From Endozoicomonas sp. OPT23 (lineage in GTDB: Bacteria; Pseudomonadota; Gammaproteobacteria; Pseudomonadales; Endozoicomonadaceae): a DNA stretch of 64,000 nt. A program made the position numbers and the translations under genes. The DNA lies in the NCBI RefSeq assembly GCF_009653635.1, contig NZ_PPFD01000003.1, forward strand, positions 514,955 to 578,954, given 5' to 3'. The notes beneath the pieces are model-generated. The model was not told the DNA's origin. It searched no databases and saw only the letters and a list, made by a program, of their open reading frames with translations. Below, piece after piece: positions 52,931 to 62,588 of this stretch; within the stretch, counting starts at the first letter, position 1, and the number at the start of each line of letters is the position of its first letter.

Positions 52931-53350
52931 ATGTCTATATGGAAAAAAGAACCTTCTCTGGATGCCATCAACCAAAGACTGGAAGGCACCATCTGCGATC
53001 ATATCGGAATCACAGTGACTGCTGTTGGTGGAGATAGCCTGACCGGAACTATGCCTGTGGATCAGCGAACCATTCAGCCCGCAGGTATTCTTCATGGTGG
53101 TTCGTCTGTAGTTTTAGCAGAAACTCTGGGAAGTGTTGCTGCGAATCTTTGCTCTGACGAAGACAAATACTGGGTTGGGCTGGAAGTGAATGCCAACCAT
53201 ATCAAGTCAGTAACCAGTGGTCTGGTAACAGGCACAGCAAAAGCCGTACACGTTGGTCGTAGTACTCAGGTGTGGGAGATAAGACTGGAAAACGAGAAAG
53301 GACAATTGACGTGTATTTCACGACTGACCATGGCGGCAGTCAGCAAGTAA
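52931..53350 (+). CDS. menI: Hotdog-fold acyl-CoA thioesterase (MenI/YdiI-like)
   Basis: 139 residues from the ATG giving MSIWKKEPSLDAINQRL. The start aligns with E. coli MenI and is preceded by AGGA; an upstream in-frame extension has no family support. The hotdog-fold motifs TMPVDQRTIQPAGILHGGSS and VLAETLGSVA, with the catalytic Glu, and VGLEVNANHIKS are present. The closest known role is hydrolysis of 1,4-dihydroxy-2-naphthoyl-CoA in menaquinone synthesis, but broad-range thioesterases of this type exist and no men genes are adjacent. Confidence 0.88.
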   Translation: MSIWKKEPSLDAINQRLEGTICDHIGITVTAVGGDSLTGTMPVDQRTIQPAGILHGGSSVVLAETLGSVAANLCSDEDKYWVGLEVNANHIKSVTSGLVTGTAKAVHVGRSTQVWEIRLENEKGQLTCISRLTMAAVSK

Positions 53351-53353
53351 TAC

Positions 53354-53382
53354 ACTTTACTCCCGCTATGCGGGAGTAAAGT
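53354..53382. terminator. Two-way hairpin between thioesterase and tal
   Basis: A perfect 13-bp stem (ACTTTACTCCCGC and its complement) around a 3-base loop separates the convergent thioesterase and transaldolase genes. Confidence 0.75.
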
Positions 53383-53395
53383 TAAACCTGAGAAA

Positions 53396-54352
53396 TTACA
53401 GGCGGGACTTAACCATATTTTCCAGCTTCACCTGGTCAATAGCAAAGTTACGAATACCTTCAGCCAGCTTTTCGTTAGCCATTGGGTCTTCGTTCATATC
53501 CCAGCGGAAAGCAGTTTCGTTCAGAACAACTTTCGCTTCAGCAGGCGCAGCCGCTGCATTTTCAGCAGACAGTTTCTGTTCGATAGTCGCTTCAGCCTTT
53601 TCCAGATCGTCCAGTAGAGCCGGGCCAATGGTCAGACAATCACAACCAGCCAACTCGGTGATTTCACCGGTGTTACGGAAGCTTGCGCCCATAACAACAG
53701 TCTTGTAACCGTGTTGCTTGTAGTAGTTGTAGATACGGGTAACGGAAACAACGCCTGGATCTTCAGATGCAGTGTAGTCACGACCTTCCGCTTTCTTGTA
53801 CCAGTCCAGAATACGGCCAACGAAAGGAGAGATCAGGTAAACACCTGCTTCTGCACACGCCTGAGCCTGAGCAAAGTTGAACAGCAGAGTCAGATTGCAG
53901 CGAACACCTTCCTGTTCCAGAACCTTGGCAGCCTGAATACCTTCCCAGGTGGAAGCAACCTTGATCAGCAGACGGCTGGTGTCAGCACCCTGTTCGTTGT
54001 ACAGAGCAACCAGTTCACGGGCTTTCTTCAGAGTGGCTTCGGTGTCGAAAGACAGACGAGCGTCTACTTCAGTAGAAACCAGGCCTGGAACCACGCCCTG
54101 AATTTCTTTACCAATACCTACTGCCAGGTAATCGCAAGCGTGAGCAGCCTGCTCGTCCTTGTTGTCGGACTTCTTGCGACCGTAAGCCAGCGCATCTTCA
54201 AACAGCTGGTTGTAGGTAGGCAGCTCAGCAGCTTTCAGGATCAGGGATGGGTTGGTGGTAGCGTCGACAGGCTGGTAACGACGGATAGCTTCGATATCAC
54301 CGGTATCCGCGACCACTTTGGTCATGCCTTTCAGTTGATCTAACTGATTCAT
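53396..54352 (-). CDS. tal: Transaldolase (TalB type)
   Basis: 318 residues, the length of E. coli TalB. The enzyme of the non-oxidative pentose phosphate pathway moves a dihydroxyacetone unit from sedoheptulose 7-phosphate to glyceraldehyde 3-phosphate. The N-terminal DATTNPSLI with the conserved Asp, the Schiff-base Lys in [12 protein letters not shown] and the C-terminal [15 protein letters not shown] are present. The ATG is preceded by AGAGGAAAGG. Confidence 0.97.
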   Translation of the reverse strand: MNQLDQLKGMTKVVADTGDIEAIRRYQPVDATTNPSLILKAAELPTYNQLFEDALAYGRKKSDNKDEQAAHACDYLAVGIGKEIQGVVPGLVSTEVDARLSFDTEATLKKARELVALYNEQGADTSRLLIKVASTWEGIQAAKVLEQEGVRCNLTLLFNFAQAQACAEAGVYLISPFVGRILDWYKKAEGRDYTASEDPGVVSVTRIYNYYKQHGYKTVVMGASFRNTGEITELAGCDCLTIGPALLDDLEKAEATIEQKLSAENAAAAPAEAKVVLNETAFRWDMNEDPMANEKLAEGIRNFAIDQVKLENMVKSRL

Positions 54353-54580
54353 GTAACTACCTTTCCTCTAAGGATTCGTAAAGGGGATTTTAACGACGAC
54401 TGTCGTCATGGCCCTGAACTCAGAGCCTAAGTCGATAACGGAAAAGATCACTTACCCTTCACCGACATAAATTCTGTCACTTGCAGCGCTTTTAATTTCA
54501 GCACTGTCAATTTCAGCAATATCACAACTTTACTGATGATTTTTCTATAAACAGTTATAGCTGTGGCTGAGAAATGCGCC

Positions 54581-54608
54581 ATTGTAGCCGGACTGCTCTG
54601 GTGAGCAA
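54581..54608 (-). promoter_or_regulatory. Possible promoter upstream of tal
   Basis: The minus strand has TTGCTC (54603-54608), a 16-base spacer and TACAAT (54581-54586). The predicted leader to tal would be about 220 bases. The region 54353-54815 otherwise holds only an AT-rich 6-bp hairpin (54545-54560) and a short palindrome (54396-54408). An open frame of 64 codons in it has no recognisable homology and is not called. Confidence 0.4.
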
Positions 54609-54815
54609 GATCATTTTTGCCGCAGAATAGTTCAATATTCATTCAGCATCTTGCTAAACCACCTTATGCACCAGGGCTCTGCTGGCAACACGGAGAGAGT
54701 ATTGCCCGAAAAACAACCAGGGCGCTATTGCCATTTACCGTAGAAAGTTTATTGCCATGGACGGCCTGATAAAGATAGTCGCATGAGAGGGGGGGATTAA
54801 GAATGGAAATAGTTG

Positions 54816-57800
54816 CTAGATGTATGACCTTTCAAGCTCTATCAGTTCGCTGGCCTGCTGAATGAACTGAACAAAGTCACCAGAGCGGGAAACCCGACCA
54901 TGGATTATGCCTTCCAGGGTAAGCTGCCCCAGAGTCTCTTCAGTAGGTTTGTTTTTAACAGCCTGTTCCATTATGTGCATTCCTACAAAGCTGACCCCGG
55001 TTCTGCCAAGTCCTGCACGGCAATTCATCATAAGATTCCCCTGGTCATTGTCAGTAGTATATTTGGACTGTTCTTTGTCAACATGCGCCAGAAGCTGCTT
55101 CAAAACAGGGTGAGGCACGGCTTGACCATCTGGCCAGTCCGGGAATGAGATCTGGGAAAATGTCCTTTCTTTACCATCGCCACCCACCTTGGGTTTGATG
55201 GTGAATGTTCTGGTAGTGAATGAGTATGAGTCTTCTCCATCCCTGATAGTTTGTTCCTGAGGCTCAGAGCTACTTACTTCAAAATAATTGCTGTTCCGGG
55301 CAATATTAGGATCATTCCAATCCAGCATTGGATCACCCTCTGACCTGCGCCTGTCATTGCTGCCCAGAAGATCAACAACAACACCTGTCTGGTTTTCCAT
55401 AATAGTCTGGAGAACACAATCAAGTTCTTCAGGTCTCGGAGCCTGCATGGCAATACCCTTATGCACTCCTGCAATCTGAATATGGCTGGCACTCATTTTG
55501 ATGGGCTTTTGACCTGGTAACTTAACTTTTACCTGATTATAAGCCAATGGAGTCGTACCTGCCCCTCTGTGTTCGATATCTTTCAGCTCGATGGATTGCG
55601 GCTCAGATACATCAAGACTGTTAAAACTATCCAGACTGCCATAGTTTCCATAACCTCCATATACAGGAGTATAAGGTTCAAACACCTCACCTTCAGCATA
55701 AGGCCCACGCCCTGATACAGGTGACTCTGGCTTTTCTCTCAGCATCGGAGTCCACATTATGGCTTCCGCTGTTTTATCTCCCATAACATCAGACATTCTC
55801 GTCTGCATATGAGGAAAAAAGTTCTCATTAAACCGAACCATTATGTCGTGTAATTCATGACCAAGAGCTGTTTCCTGTCGGCAGGCTGAGTGATATTCAG
55901 ATGTGCCGTAGGTCATGCTATTAATCTTTGCAGTAAGATCATTTAGTTCTTTTTTCTTTCCAGAATATACACTTCTGTATTCCGTGACCTCTTCCGAAAA
56001 AGCTTGGCCCATAGCAACCGTCACTGGCTTAAGATCTATACCACCAATAGTTATATTTTGACTCTTAATTTCTGGCTTTGCCTTTGCCGGACTAGTTGCT
56101 ACATAACGTACAGCCGCCTCACGAACCCCTTGTGCCTGCTCAGGATATTGAACAAAATCATGATTCCGGTGAAGCTTGCCTTGTACTATGACATCAAACA
56201 CTTCTGCATCAAGATGTTCTGGATCAAGCTGCCCTGCCTGAGCTTTTTCCCTGAGATAGCGTGTTGCGAACAACGATCCTGTTCTACCGACACCGGCATG
56301 GCAGTTCACCAGTAACTTGGCCTGCGGGTCTCCTATAGCAGCCTGCTCTTTATCTATAAGCTCATGCAGCTCATCCAGCAGTTCAGGTGACGGCATACTG
56401 CCATCAGGCCAGTTTTTGAACGCAATCTGTCGTACTGTTTTCACCTCGCCATCAGGCTGGATTATTTCAAACTCTCGCAGAGTGGCTTTTGCAAAAACAG
56501 ACTTCCCTTGAAATAGAACAGTTGTTTTAAGGTCGAACGTTTCATCACTTTTTTTCGATACCGTGTAACCACCATACTTGTCACCCAGATTTTCAGAAAT
56601 AGTACCCCAATCAAAGACTGGTTTTCCTTTCCAACTGTTGTCTTTACGGTCACTATCTGAAACCAGATCAACCATGACCGGAGTATTTTCCCTGCAAACC
56701 ATTTCCAGAGTATTGGCCAGTTTCTCATCGTAGGATTCACCCGGCATACTGTTCATAGCGATACCCATCTCCCGACCGTTGTAGCTGATTCGGTTAGCGG
56801 GTAGTGCGACTGGAGCTGCATTTACTCTGGGCAGTGTTACCTGAGAATGTTTCAGGGGCATCATCGGAGATTTAGCTGCACTCATATCATAGACATCATC
56901 AGCTAGCTGGCTGTTAAATCCACTAGCAAATATACCTGACAGCTCCCTCTCATCCATGGATTCCTTTAAACAGTCTTCACACAAATTTCGAAACTGATAC
57001 AGCAGAAAAGCAGGCATTCCTTTCAATTCAGGAGCGTCCTTAAAAAATTTGACGACCCTCTCTTCCGGAACAGGCTTGAGTTTGAAGGGGCCAACCGTTT
57101 TCTCTTGATTAATGAAATGGTACTGTTCAACTGTCGCAGGTTTTTGAACTGATGCCGTAGAACTGCTCAAACTGTCTGGAGCAAGCTCCTGCATAGAATC
57201 CAGTCTTGAGATATTCTCCTGGGAAAGGCTTTTAAAAACGCCCTCGGAAGATACTCCATCAGTCTCTACTGTATCTCGGCGCGCAGGGATTGAAACGTCA
57301 ACGTTGTATAACCTTTCGGATTCGCGATAGCTGCCAGTTTTACTGAGTTTGTCCAACTCTTCCTGAATACCAGCAATCACTGCGCTGATTGATTCAGGCC
57401 ATCTGCGATCCATTACTATTCTTTCTGAAACCGTTTCTAAAGCATGCTTATAATATGAAGCTTGCCAGAATAGATCTGCACCTGGGTCCATTGATTGCAA
57501 CTCTTTGACATGCTCACTAATACCTTCAAGCTCTGTATTAATTTTTACAAAAATAGTCGGTATTTCTGAAACCGGCTTTGCCTCTGAACCCTTTCTAGGT
57601 TTTATTCTTGCATGCTGCTCCATACTCTGGTCGGTAGAGATAAGCACGGATTCCAGAGCTTTAGCCTTGTTCGATATTTCTTCAGCAGCTTCTTTGGAGT
57701 GCTGCATGCAAAAGATTAGTTTATGTCTCGATCGTAGTTTTTTTTCAAGAAGGGTAAGGGAATCAAACGTGCTTATTGGAGAAAATTTACCAATATTTCC

Positions 57801-58247
57801 AACTCTAACTTTAAGATCGTTCGCCATTGTGTTCAGGAGTTCAGAATAAAAATCCAGCTCTTGTTCCGATAATCGCTGGCCAACAACTGAGAAAGCTGAA
57901 AGCTCATTAACAATTTTTTCCGCTTTACCCATTAATTCAAAATAGGCAAGATCAAGATCACCGCATTCCATAGAAGGTGCTTCTTCTAAAAAACCTGATT
58001 TTAACTCGCCCCATCTCTGAGCTATTTGCTGGATACCACTTTTATCATCAAGCAAATCAGCATTTCGGTCGCTGATAGGGTGAGATACCTCGAAGAATTC
58101 AGTATCTTTTTCTGGTAGATATCTAGTCGAGTCATCCTCACTCTTGACGGTTTTATCTGCAAAGTGACCAAGCTGACCTGTAGACCAGTCCACACCTGGC
58201 TGCTGCCTCTCTGGAAATGATGACCCCTTTACACCACCTGATGACAT
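54816..58247 (-). CDS. Tandem protein tyrosine phosphatase, candidate effector
   Basis: 1143 residues from an ATG preceded by GAGG. About 1-480 is helical and coiled-coil-like, with no recognised family. Two PTP domains follow. The first (about 490-730) has NWPDG with Asp615 and VNCHAGVGRTG with Cys649 and Arg655. The second (about 930-1140) has DWPDG with Asp1040 and MNCRAGLGRTG with Cys1076 and Arg1082. A downstream HDFVQY or GDFVQF supplies the Q-loop Gln in each. Both domains therefore keep the WPD acid, the CX5R nucleophile site and the Gln, unlike many eukaryotic receptor PTPs, where the second domain is inactive. No signal peptide is seen. Host phosphotyrosine is the likely target, by analogy with YopH-type effectors. 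Confidence 0.9.
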   Translation of the reverse strand: MSSGGVKGSSFPERQQPGVDWSTGQLGHFADKTVKSEDDSTRYLPEKDTEFFEVSHPISDRNADLLDDKSGIQQIAQRWGELKSGFLEEAPSMECGDLDLAYFELMGKAEKIVNELSAFSVVGQRLSEQELDFYSELLNTMANDLKVRVGNIGKFSPISTFDSLTLLEKKLRSRHKLIFCMQHSKEAAEEISNKAKALESVLISTDQSMEQHARIKPRKGSEAKPVSEIPTIFVKINTELEGISEHVKELQSMDPGADLFWQASYYKHALETVSERIVMDRRWPESISAVIAGIQEELDKLSKTGSYRESERLYNVDVSIPARRDTVETDGVSSEGVFKSLSQENISRLDSMQELAPDSLSSSTASVQKPATVEQYHFINQEKTVGPFKLKPVPEERVVKFFKDAPELKGMPAFLLYQFRNLCEDCLKESMDERELSGIFASGFNSQLADDVYDMSAAKSPMMPLKHSQVTLPRVNAAPVALPANRISYNGREMGIAMNSMPGESYDEKLANTLEMVCRENTPVMVDLVSDSDRKDNSWKGKPVFDWGTISENLGDKYGGYTVSKKSDETFDLKTTVLFQGKSVFAKATLREFEIIQPDGEVKTVRQIAFKNWPDGSMPSPELLDELHELIDKEQAAIGDPQAKLLVNCHAGVGRTGSLFATRYLREKAQAGQLDPEHLDAEVFDVIVQGKLHRNHDFVQYPEQAQGVREAAVRYVATSPAKAKPEIKSQNITIGGIDLKPVTVAMGQAFSEEVTEYRSVYSGKKKELNDLTAKINSMTYGTSEYHSACRQETALGHELHDIMVRFNENFFPHMQTRMSDVMGDKTAEAIMWTPMLREKPESPVSGRGPYAEGEVFEPYTPVYGGYGNYGSLDSFNSLDVSEPQSIELKDIEHRGAGTTPLAYNQVKVKLPGQKPIKMSASHIQIAGVHKGIAMQAPRPEELDCVLQTIMENQTGVVVDLLGSNDRRRSEGDPMLDWNDPNIARNSNYFEVSSSEPQEQTIRDGEDSYSFTTRTFTIKPKVGGDGKERTFSQISFPDWPDGQAVPHPVLKQLLAHVDKEQSKYTTDNDQGNLMMNCRAGLGRTGVSFVGMHIMEQAVKNKPTEETLGQLTLEGIIHGRVSRSGDFVQFIQQASELIELERSYI

Positions 58248-58256
58248 AATTCAGCC

Positions 58257-58931
58257 TCAACGTTCAAGAGTAACTTTTTCTTCCTGCTGTGCCGCAAACA
58301 ACTCTTGCAGAAGGATATTGACCTGAAACTGCTCCTGTTGAATCAGCACTGTGTAGCGACTGATGATGACGGCCTTTTGCTCGGAAACTGATTCCTTGCC
58401 AATGTTATCTGCAATGCTAGACGCGCTTTTGCCAATGTTATCGAAAGAATCGGTAAGACCACCAAGGTCAGATTTCTTCTTGTGCCTGTTTTCTTTTACT
58501 GTCTTCTTAACCCAGTGGTCACCCTTTTTATACTTGCCTGTCTCTACTACCACATCTTTGTCATCATTGTGGCCATAGGCCATCGCCTTAACGGTTTTAC
58601 TCGCTTTCATCTGGGCCGTTCTGATTTCTACCGCTCTCAGCTCTTTATCCATTTTCTTCTGGAGTGTTTTGATTCTTTTTTGTCGTAGGGAAAGACGCTG
58701 TTCGATTTTGCGTACTTTGGCTCTGGCATCCAGACCTTTCAAAGCACTTGTATCCATAGGTTTGAGTGGTGCCGATAGTTCTTTCAGAATGACTTCGGTC
58801 GCGTTGGAGTCACAGGGAGATTCGGAATATTGAGTCGTGCCATTTTTCTGGCACTTATAGATAGGTTTTGCCTGAGTTGTCATGGCAGCCATTGCAAAGA
58901 TGGCAACAGCCAGTGAGAGGAGCGTTTTCAT
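58257..58931 (-). CDS. DUF4124-domain exported protein
   Basis: 224 residues with a signal peptide (about 1-21, ending TTQA). The DUF4124 signature IYKCQKNGTTQYSESPC follows directly. The remainder is strongly charged and helical (KVRKIEQRLSLRQKRIKTLQ), probably a coiled coil. Function is unknown. It lies 9 bases upstream of the tandem phosphatase gene on the same strand and could be cotranscribed with it. Confidence 0.85.
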   Translation of the reverse strand: MKTLLSLAVAIFAMAAMTTQAKPIYKCQKNGTTQYSESPCDSNATEVILKELSAPLKPMDTSALKGLDARAKVRKIEQRLSLRQKRIKTLQKKMDKELRAVEIRTAQMKASKTVKAMAYGHNDDKDVVVETGKYKKGDHWVKKTVKENRHKKKSDLGGLTDSFDNIGKSASSIADNIGKESVSEQKAVIISRYTVLIQQEQFQVNILLQELFAAQQEEKVTLER

Positions 58932-59050
58932 ATTGAGTTCCCTGTTTCCTGCGTTTCACCCAATATAGTCAGATGAAAGCATTGTATAGATTGCAGGGAA
59001 ACTCGGTGTGCCAGTCGGTAAAATAGTCCGCTAAAGCTAAAAAAACATTA

Positions 59051-59413
59051 TTAGCTTTCAGCCAGCCATTCCAGAGCGGCTTCTTTTTCATTCAGTTCAA
59101 ATGTTCTGGCTTCAATACCCGGAAACAGCATATCAGCCCACTCAACAGCATGTGTGACCCAGGCTTTGTCAGTCACAACTGCTTTTTTGCTAATAGCTTT
59201 CAGGTGTGGCAATCCAAATTTAAGGTCTTCCCAAAGCGCTGAGAGCGAGATACCCTCCCAGGCAGCCATCTCAACATAAACCGCCAGTTTCTCATGCTGG
59301 TCAAACTTGGGCTCAATAGCACTGATGACCGGAATAATGTCATCCTTTTCGATCTTCCCTTCTACCTTCATTCCAATAATGTGGTCTGCAGGCATGTTCA
59401 GTATTTCGATCAT
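59051..59413 (-). CDS. STAS/SpoIIAA-like protein
   Basis: 120 residues of the SpoIIAA-like group: the start MIEILNMPADHIIGMKVEGK, then PKFDQHEKLAVYVEM and AVVTDKAWVTHAVEWADMLF. These small cytoplasmic proteins share the STAS fold but have no sigma-factor role established in gammaproteobacteria. It lies 18 bases after the lipoprotein gene. Confidence 0.85.
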   Translation of the reverse strand: MIEILNMPADHIIGMKVEGKIEKDDIIPVISAIEPKFDQHEKLAVYVEMAAWEGISLSALWEDLKFGLPHLKAISKKAVVTDKAWVTHAVEWADMLFPGIEARTFELNEKEAALEWLAES

Positions 59414-59431
59414 TATTGCCCCCTTGGGAAT

Positions 59432-59827
59432 CTACTCAAACAGAGCTTCCTGAATACTTTTCACATAGTTCAGGTTAGCCAGCTTATTCAGTATATCTTG
59501 ATAATTTCTCTGACCAGTGTGACCAATGGCCAGATACTCTTTTTCACTACATTGTACCCGCCCACGTGAGTGCTTATACACGACTAAAGTCGGGTCAATT
59601 GCCATTACCTGATCAACCGCATTAATGTCATCCGGGATGCAGAATTCATAGGAAAGCGTTCTCAAACCATCAGAAGGTCCTTGTAAACCGTCACTGTTCA
59701 GCTGATTCAAATCAAACTGTATTTTATCTGATTTGTTGCTGAACCAATGAGCAGCCCGCCAATTACTTGAAGCACACCCTTGAAGCAATATAACCAGAGA
59801 AAGAAGCAGAACGGTACGCACCCGCAT
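59432..59827 (-). CDS. Putative lipoprotein
   Basis: 131 residues from the second ATG (MRVRTVLLLSLVILLQGCAS). A lipobox LLQGC gives a lipidated Cys near residue 18. The mature part has no family I recognise; it includes LSYEFCIPDD and SRGRVQCSEKEY. The residue after the Cys is Ala, so outer-membrane sorting is expected by the +2 rule. An upstream ATG five codons earlier is possible but lacks a ribosome binding site. Confidence 0.8.
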   Translation of the reverse strand: MRVRTVLLLSLVILLQGCASSNWRAAHWFSNKSDKIQFDLNQLNSDGLQGPSDGLRTLSYEFCIPDDINAVDQVMAIDPTLVVYKHSRGRVQCSEKEYLAIGHTGQRNYQDILNKLANLNYVKSIQEALFE

Positions 59828-59873
59828 TGGTTCACCACTCATTATGTTTAGAGGCTGTTTGAAAAATAATCAG

Positions 59874-60248
59874 TTAACTGGCAACGACTGCATTATATAT
59901 AACACCTACCCAGACTACTGTCGCAAGCACCAGTGCAAAAAAAACGGCTGCTGAACCCATGTCCTTAGCTCTGCCACTGAGTTCATGGTATTCATCGCCA
60001 ATACGGTCAACTGCAGCTTCCACTGCTGAGTTCAATAACTCGACAATAATGATCAGGATGATGCTCCCGATCAGTGCCGCCTGTTCCAGAACAGACACAG
60101 GAAGGAAACTGGAAACAACAACACCAACCAATAGAAGAAACATTTCCTGCCGAAACGCTGCTTCATTTTTCCAGGCCGCCTGAATGCCTTTCCAACTGTA
60201 CCCGGTAGCATCAATAACTCTTTGAATACCTTTCTTGCCTGGTTTCAT
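59874..60248 (-). CDS. dgkA: Diacylglycerol kinase DgkA
   Basis: 124 residues with three membrane segments. DgkA is the small trimeric inner-membrane kinase that phosphorylates diacylglycerol back to phosphatidate. The catalytic signature VELLNSAVEAAVDRIGDEYH and KDMGSAAV is intact. It is divergent from the LtaS/OpgB-type gene, whose reaction releases diacylglycerol. Confidence 0.96.
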   Translation of the reverse strand: MKPGKKGIQRVIDATGYSWKGIQAAWKNEAAFRQEMFLLLVGVVVSSFLPVSVLEQAALIGSIILIIIVELLNSAVEAAVDRIGDEYHELSGRAKDMGSAAVFFALVLATVVWVGVIYNAVVAS

Positions 60249-60434
60249 GCCGATAGCTCGATAAAAATGAAAGATTATTGTAATCGTCAGTCGTTCATAT
60301 CAATAGAAAAAACAGCACCCTAGTGCATCATCACTCAATCTACGAAAATACCGCTAATACACTCTTACTTACTGGCCAAGAACCAACTACCCTATAGGTC
60401 TTGCCCCTGAACCGTTAACTTTTTAAATAATTAT

Positions 60435-62513
60435 ATGAAGAACTCCTCAAACAAATACCTTCTAAGGTATGACCTGGCCTTTCTGGCAGGGTCCTTCCTT
60501 ATTGTCATGCTTCTCAGCTCTATTGCCAGGGCCATTCTTTTAACCTGGAACTTTGAGCTGGCTCAGGATATTCCCACAGCAGATACATTGAATGCCTTTA
60601 TTGTAGGCATGCGATTCGACATGATCATCTGTTCGGTGATCATGCTACCCATGGTGCTGGGTTTACTCCTGCCTTCCGGTCTTCGTCAACGGAAGATCTG
60701 GATGGCATGGTTGATCATCATGGGTTCAGTTATCACTTTTACCGCTCTTACTGAACCAACGTTCTATTATGAGTTTCATAGTCGTTTAAGCAGTATCGCT
60801 GTGGAGTATCTGAACGAAGACCCAACCACTGTCGTCAGTATGATTGTGAACGGTACACCAGCGTTTACTCTTCTGTTCGCCTGGGCACTTTCCATTGTTA
60901 TTGTCGTCTGGTTATTCAAGGCACTCAACAAGGCGACCAGTCCTCAGGGCAAGAGCAACCTCAAAGGCTGGCTGGTTCGTATTCCCGTATTTCTGCTGGT
61001 TGCCGTCATTCTTACTGTTACCTTCCGTGGTGGCACACTGAGAAGCGGTGCTCCTCTGCGCTGGGGTGATGCTATTCACAGTCAGCATATTTTTGCTAAC
61101 CATCTGGCATTGAATGGTCTTTATACTCTGACCAAAGCACTGGAAAGACGAGCTGACAAGAAAGAAGCTAATACCCATTGGCTCACAGCCATGGAGAACC
61201 AGAAAGCTCTGGATATCACTCGCCAGATGATCGTTCAGCCGCAAGATAAACTGCTGAACTCAAAAGAGCTGGCTCTGTTCCGGGAAACCTCTCCAGAGCA
61301 GCGTAAGCTTCCGGAAAACGTTAAGAACGTTGTTATCGTACTGATGGAGAGCTTCACCGCTCGTTACACCGGCTTTACCGACAACAGTTATAACATCACA
61401 CCTTATTTTGATCAGTTGAGAGAAGAAGGTTTACTGTTCGACCGTGCTTTCTCAAACGGCACTCACACCCATCAGGGCATGTTCGCCACCTTTGCCTGTT
61501 TCCCCAATACACCGGGGAATGAATACCTGATGCAGAAGGAAGAAGGTGATACGCACTTCAGTGGTTACCCTGATGTGATGAGCAAGCTGGGTTATACCGA
61601 GAATGCTTATGTCTACAACGGCGCATTCAACTGGGATAACCAGGAAGGTTTCTTCCGCAAGCAGGGCATTACTAATTTCTTTGGTCGAGATCAAATCAAG
61701 AATGCCAAGTTTATCGACCCAACCTGGGGCGTTTCTGATCAGGATATGTTTGACCAGTCACTGATCGAGCTGGACAAAATGTCTGACACTGGCAAGCCTT
61801 TCTTTGCCATGCTGCAAACACTGTCTAACCACTTACCTTACACGCTTCCGGAACCACTGCCTGTTGAACCTGTTAAGAACAAGGATGGCTCTGTTAACGA
61901 ACGTCTGACGGTTATGAAATATTCTGACTGGGCGCTGGGTAAGTTCTTTGAACAGGCTAAAGAGAAAGGCTGGTACAAAGATACCCTGTTTGTTTTGTTA
62001 GGCGACCATGGTTTTGGTACCAATAATCTGGTTACCACAATGGACCTGATGCGTTACCACGTGCCTGTGCTGATGATTGCACCGAAAATTCGTGAATCCG
62101 TAGGCACAACCAATTCTAAGACCATGTCTCAGGTAGACGTTGTGCCGACCGCAATCAGCCTTCTGGGTAAATCTTTTCCACAGCACTGTTGGGGTAGGAA
62201 TACTCTGGCCCTGCCTGAGAATGACCCTGGGTTCGCGATTGTAAAACCTTCTGGTAACGACCCGCTGGTTGCTATGATTGAAGGCGATAAAGTGATGATC
62301 AAGGAACCCAATCTCAAACCTGAGCTGTTCAAAAACCTTGATCTGGGAAGCCAGCCTTCTGTAACCAGAGTTGAGAAATCAGCCGATCCTGAAACCTATA
62401 AATCCATGAAAGAGAGAATGTCTGCGTATATTCAGACAGCTCTTCGTAGCCTGAATAACAAGGCTGTTGGTGATAAGCCAGGCTTAAGACCAATCGAAGA
62501 AGATAATAAATAA
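60435..62513 (+). CDS. LtaS/OpgB-type sulfatase-fold phosphoglycerol transferase
   Basis: 692 residues. About five N-terminal membrane segments (residues 1-200) lead to a periplasmic sulfatase-like domain. Metal ligands expected in this family are visible: Glu305 in VLMESFTARY, a Thr near 343-345 in NGTHTHQGM as nucleophile candidate, and Asp524/His525 in LLGDHGFGT. Such enzymes move phosphoglycerol from phosphatidylglycerol to glycans or other acceptors, releasing diacylglycerol. In gammaproteobacteria the closest role is modification of periplasmic glucans (OpgB) or a related envelope polymer; phosphoethanolamine transfer is an alternative. It is followed by a strong two-way terminator. Confidence 0.88.
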   Translation: MKNSSNKYLLRYDLAFLAGSFLIVMLLSSIARAILLTWNFELAQDIPTADTLNAFIVGMRFDMIICSVIMLPMVLGLLLPSGLRQRKIWMAWLIIMGSVITFTALTEPTFYYEFHSRLSSIAVEYLNEDPTTVVSMIVNGTPAFTLLFAWALSIVIVVWLFKALNKATSPQGKSNLKGWLVRIPVFLLVAVILTVTFRGGTLRSGAPLRWGDAIHSQHIFANHLALNGLYTLTKALERRADKKEANTHWLTAMENQKALDITRQMIVQPQDKLLNSKELALFRETSPEQRKLPENVKNVVIVLMESFTARYTGFTDNSYNITPYFDQLREEGLLFDRAFSNGTHTHQGMFATFACFPNTPGNEYLMQKEEGDTHFSGYPDVMSKLGYTENAYVYNGAFNWDNQEGFFRKQGITNFFGRDQIKNAKFIDPTWGVSDQDMFDQSLIELDKMSDTGKPFFAMLQTLSNHLPYTLPEPLPVEPVKNKDGSVNERLTVMKYSDWALGKFFEQAKEKGWYKDTLFVLLGDHGFGTNNLVTTMDLMRYHVPVLMIAPKIRESVGTTNSKTMSQVDVVPTAISLLGKSFPQHCWGRNTLALPENDPGFAIVKPSGNDPLVAMIEGDKVMIKEPNLKPELFKNLDLGSQPSVTRVEKSADPETYKSMKERMSAYIQTALRSLNNKAVGDKPGLRPIEEDNK

Positions 62514-62521
62514 ACGCCATT

Positions 62522-62551
62522 AAAAAAGCCGGTTCACATGACCGGCTTTTT
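62522..62551. terminator. Two-way terminator between ltaS-type gene and trpS
   Basis: A GC-rich stem (AAGCCGGT/ACCGGCTT) with a 7-base loop is flanked by A and T runs, so it can end both convergent transcripts. Confidence 0.93.
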
Positions 62552-62588
62552 ATTACCTGATTTACTCAGGTGGAGATAACTTCAGCAC

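Noticed and set aside
54448..54642. Open frame of 64 codons between the tandem phosphatase gene and tal
   Set aside because: No ribosome binding site, no similarity I recognise, and composition like the surrounding non-coding DNA.
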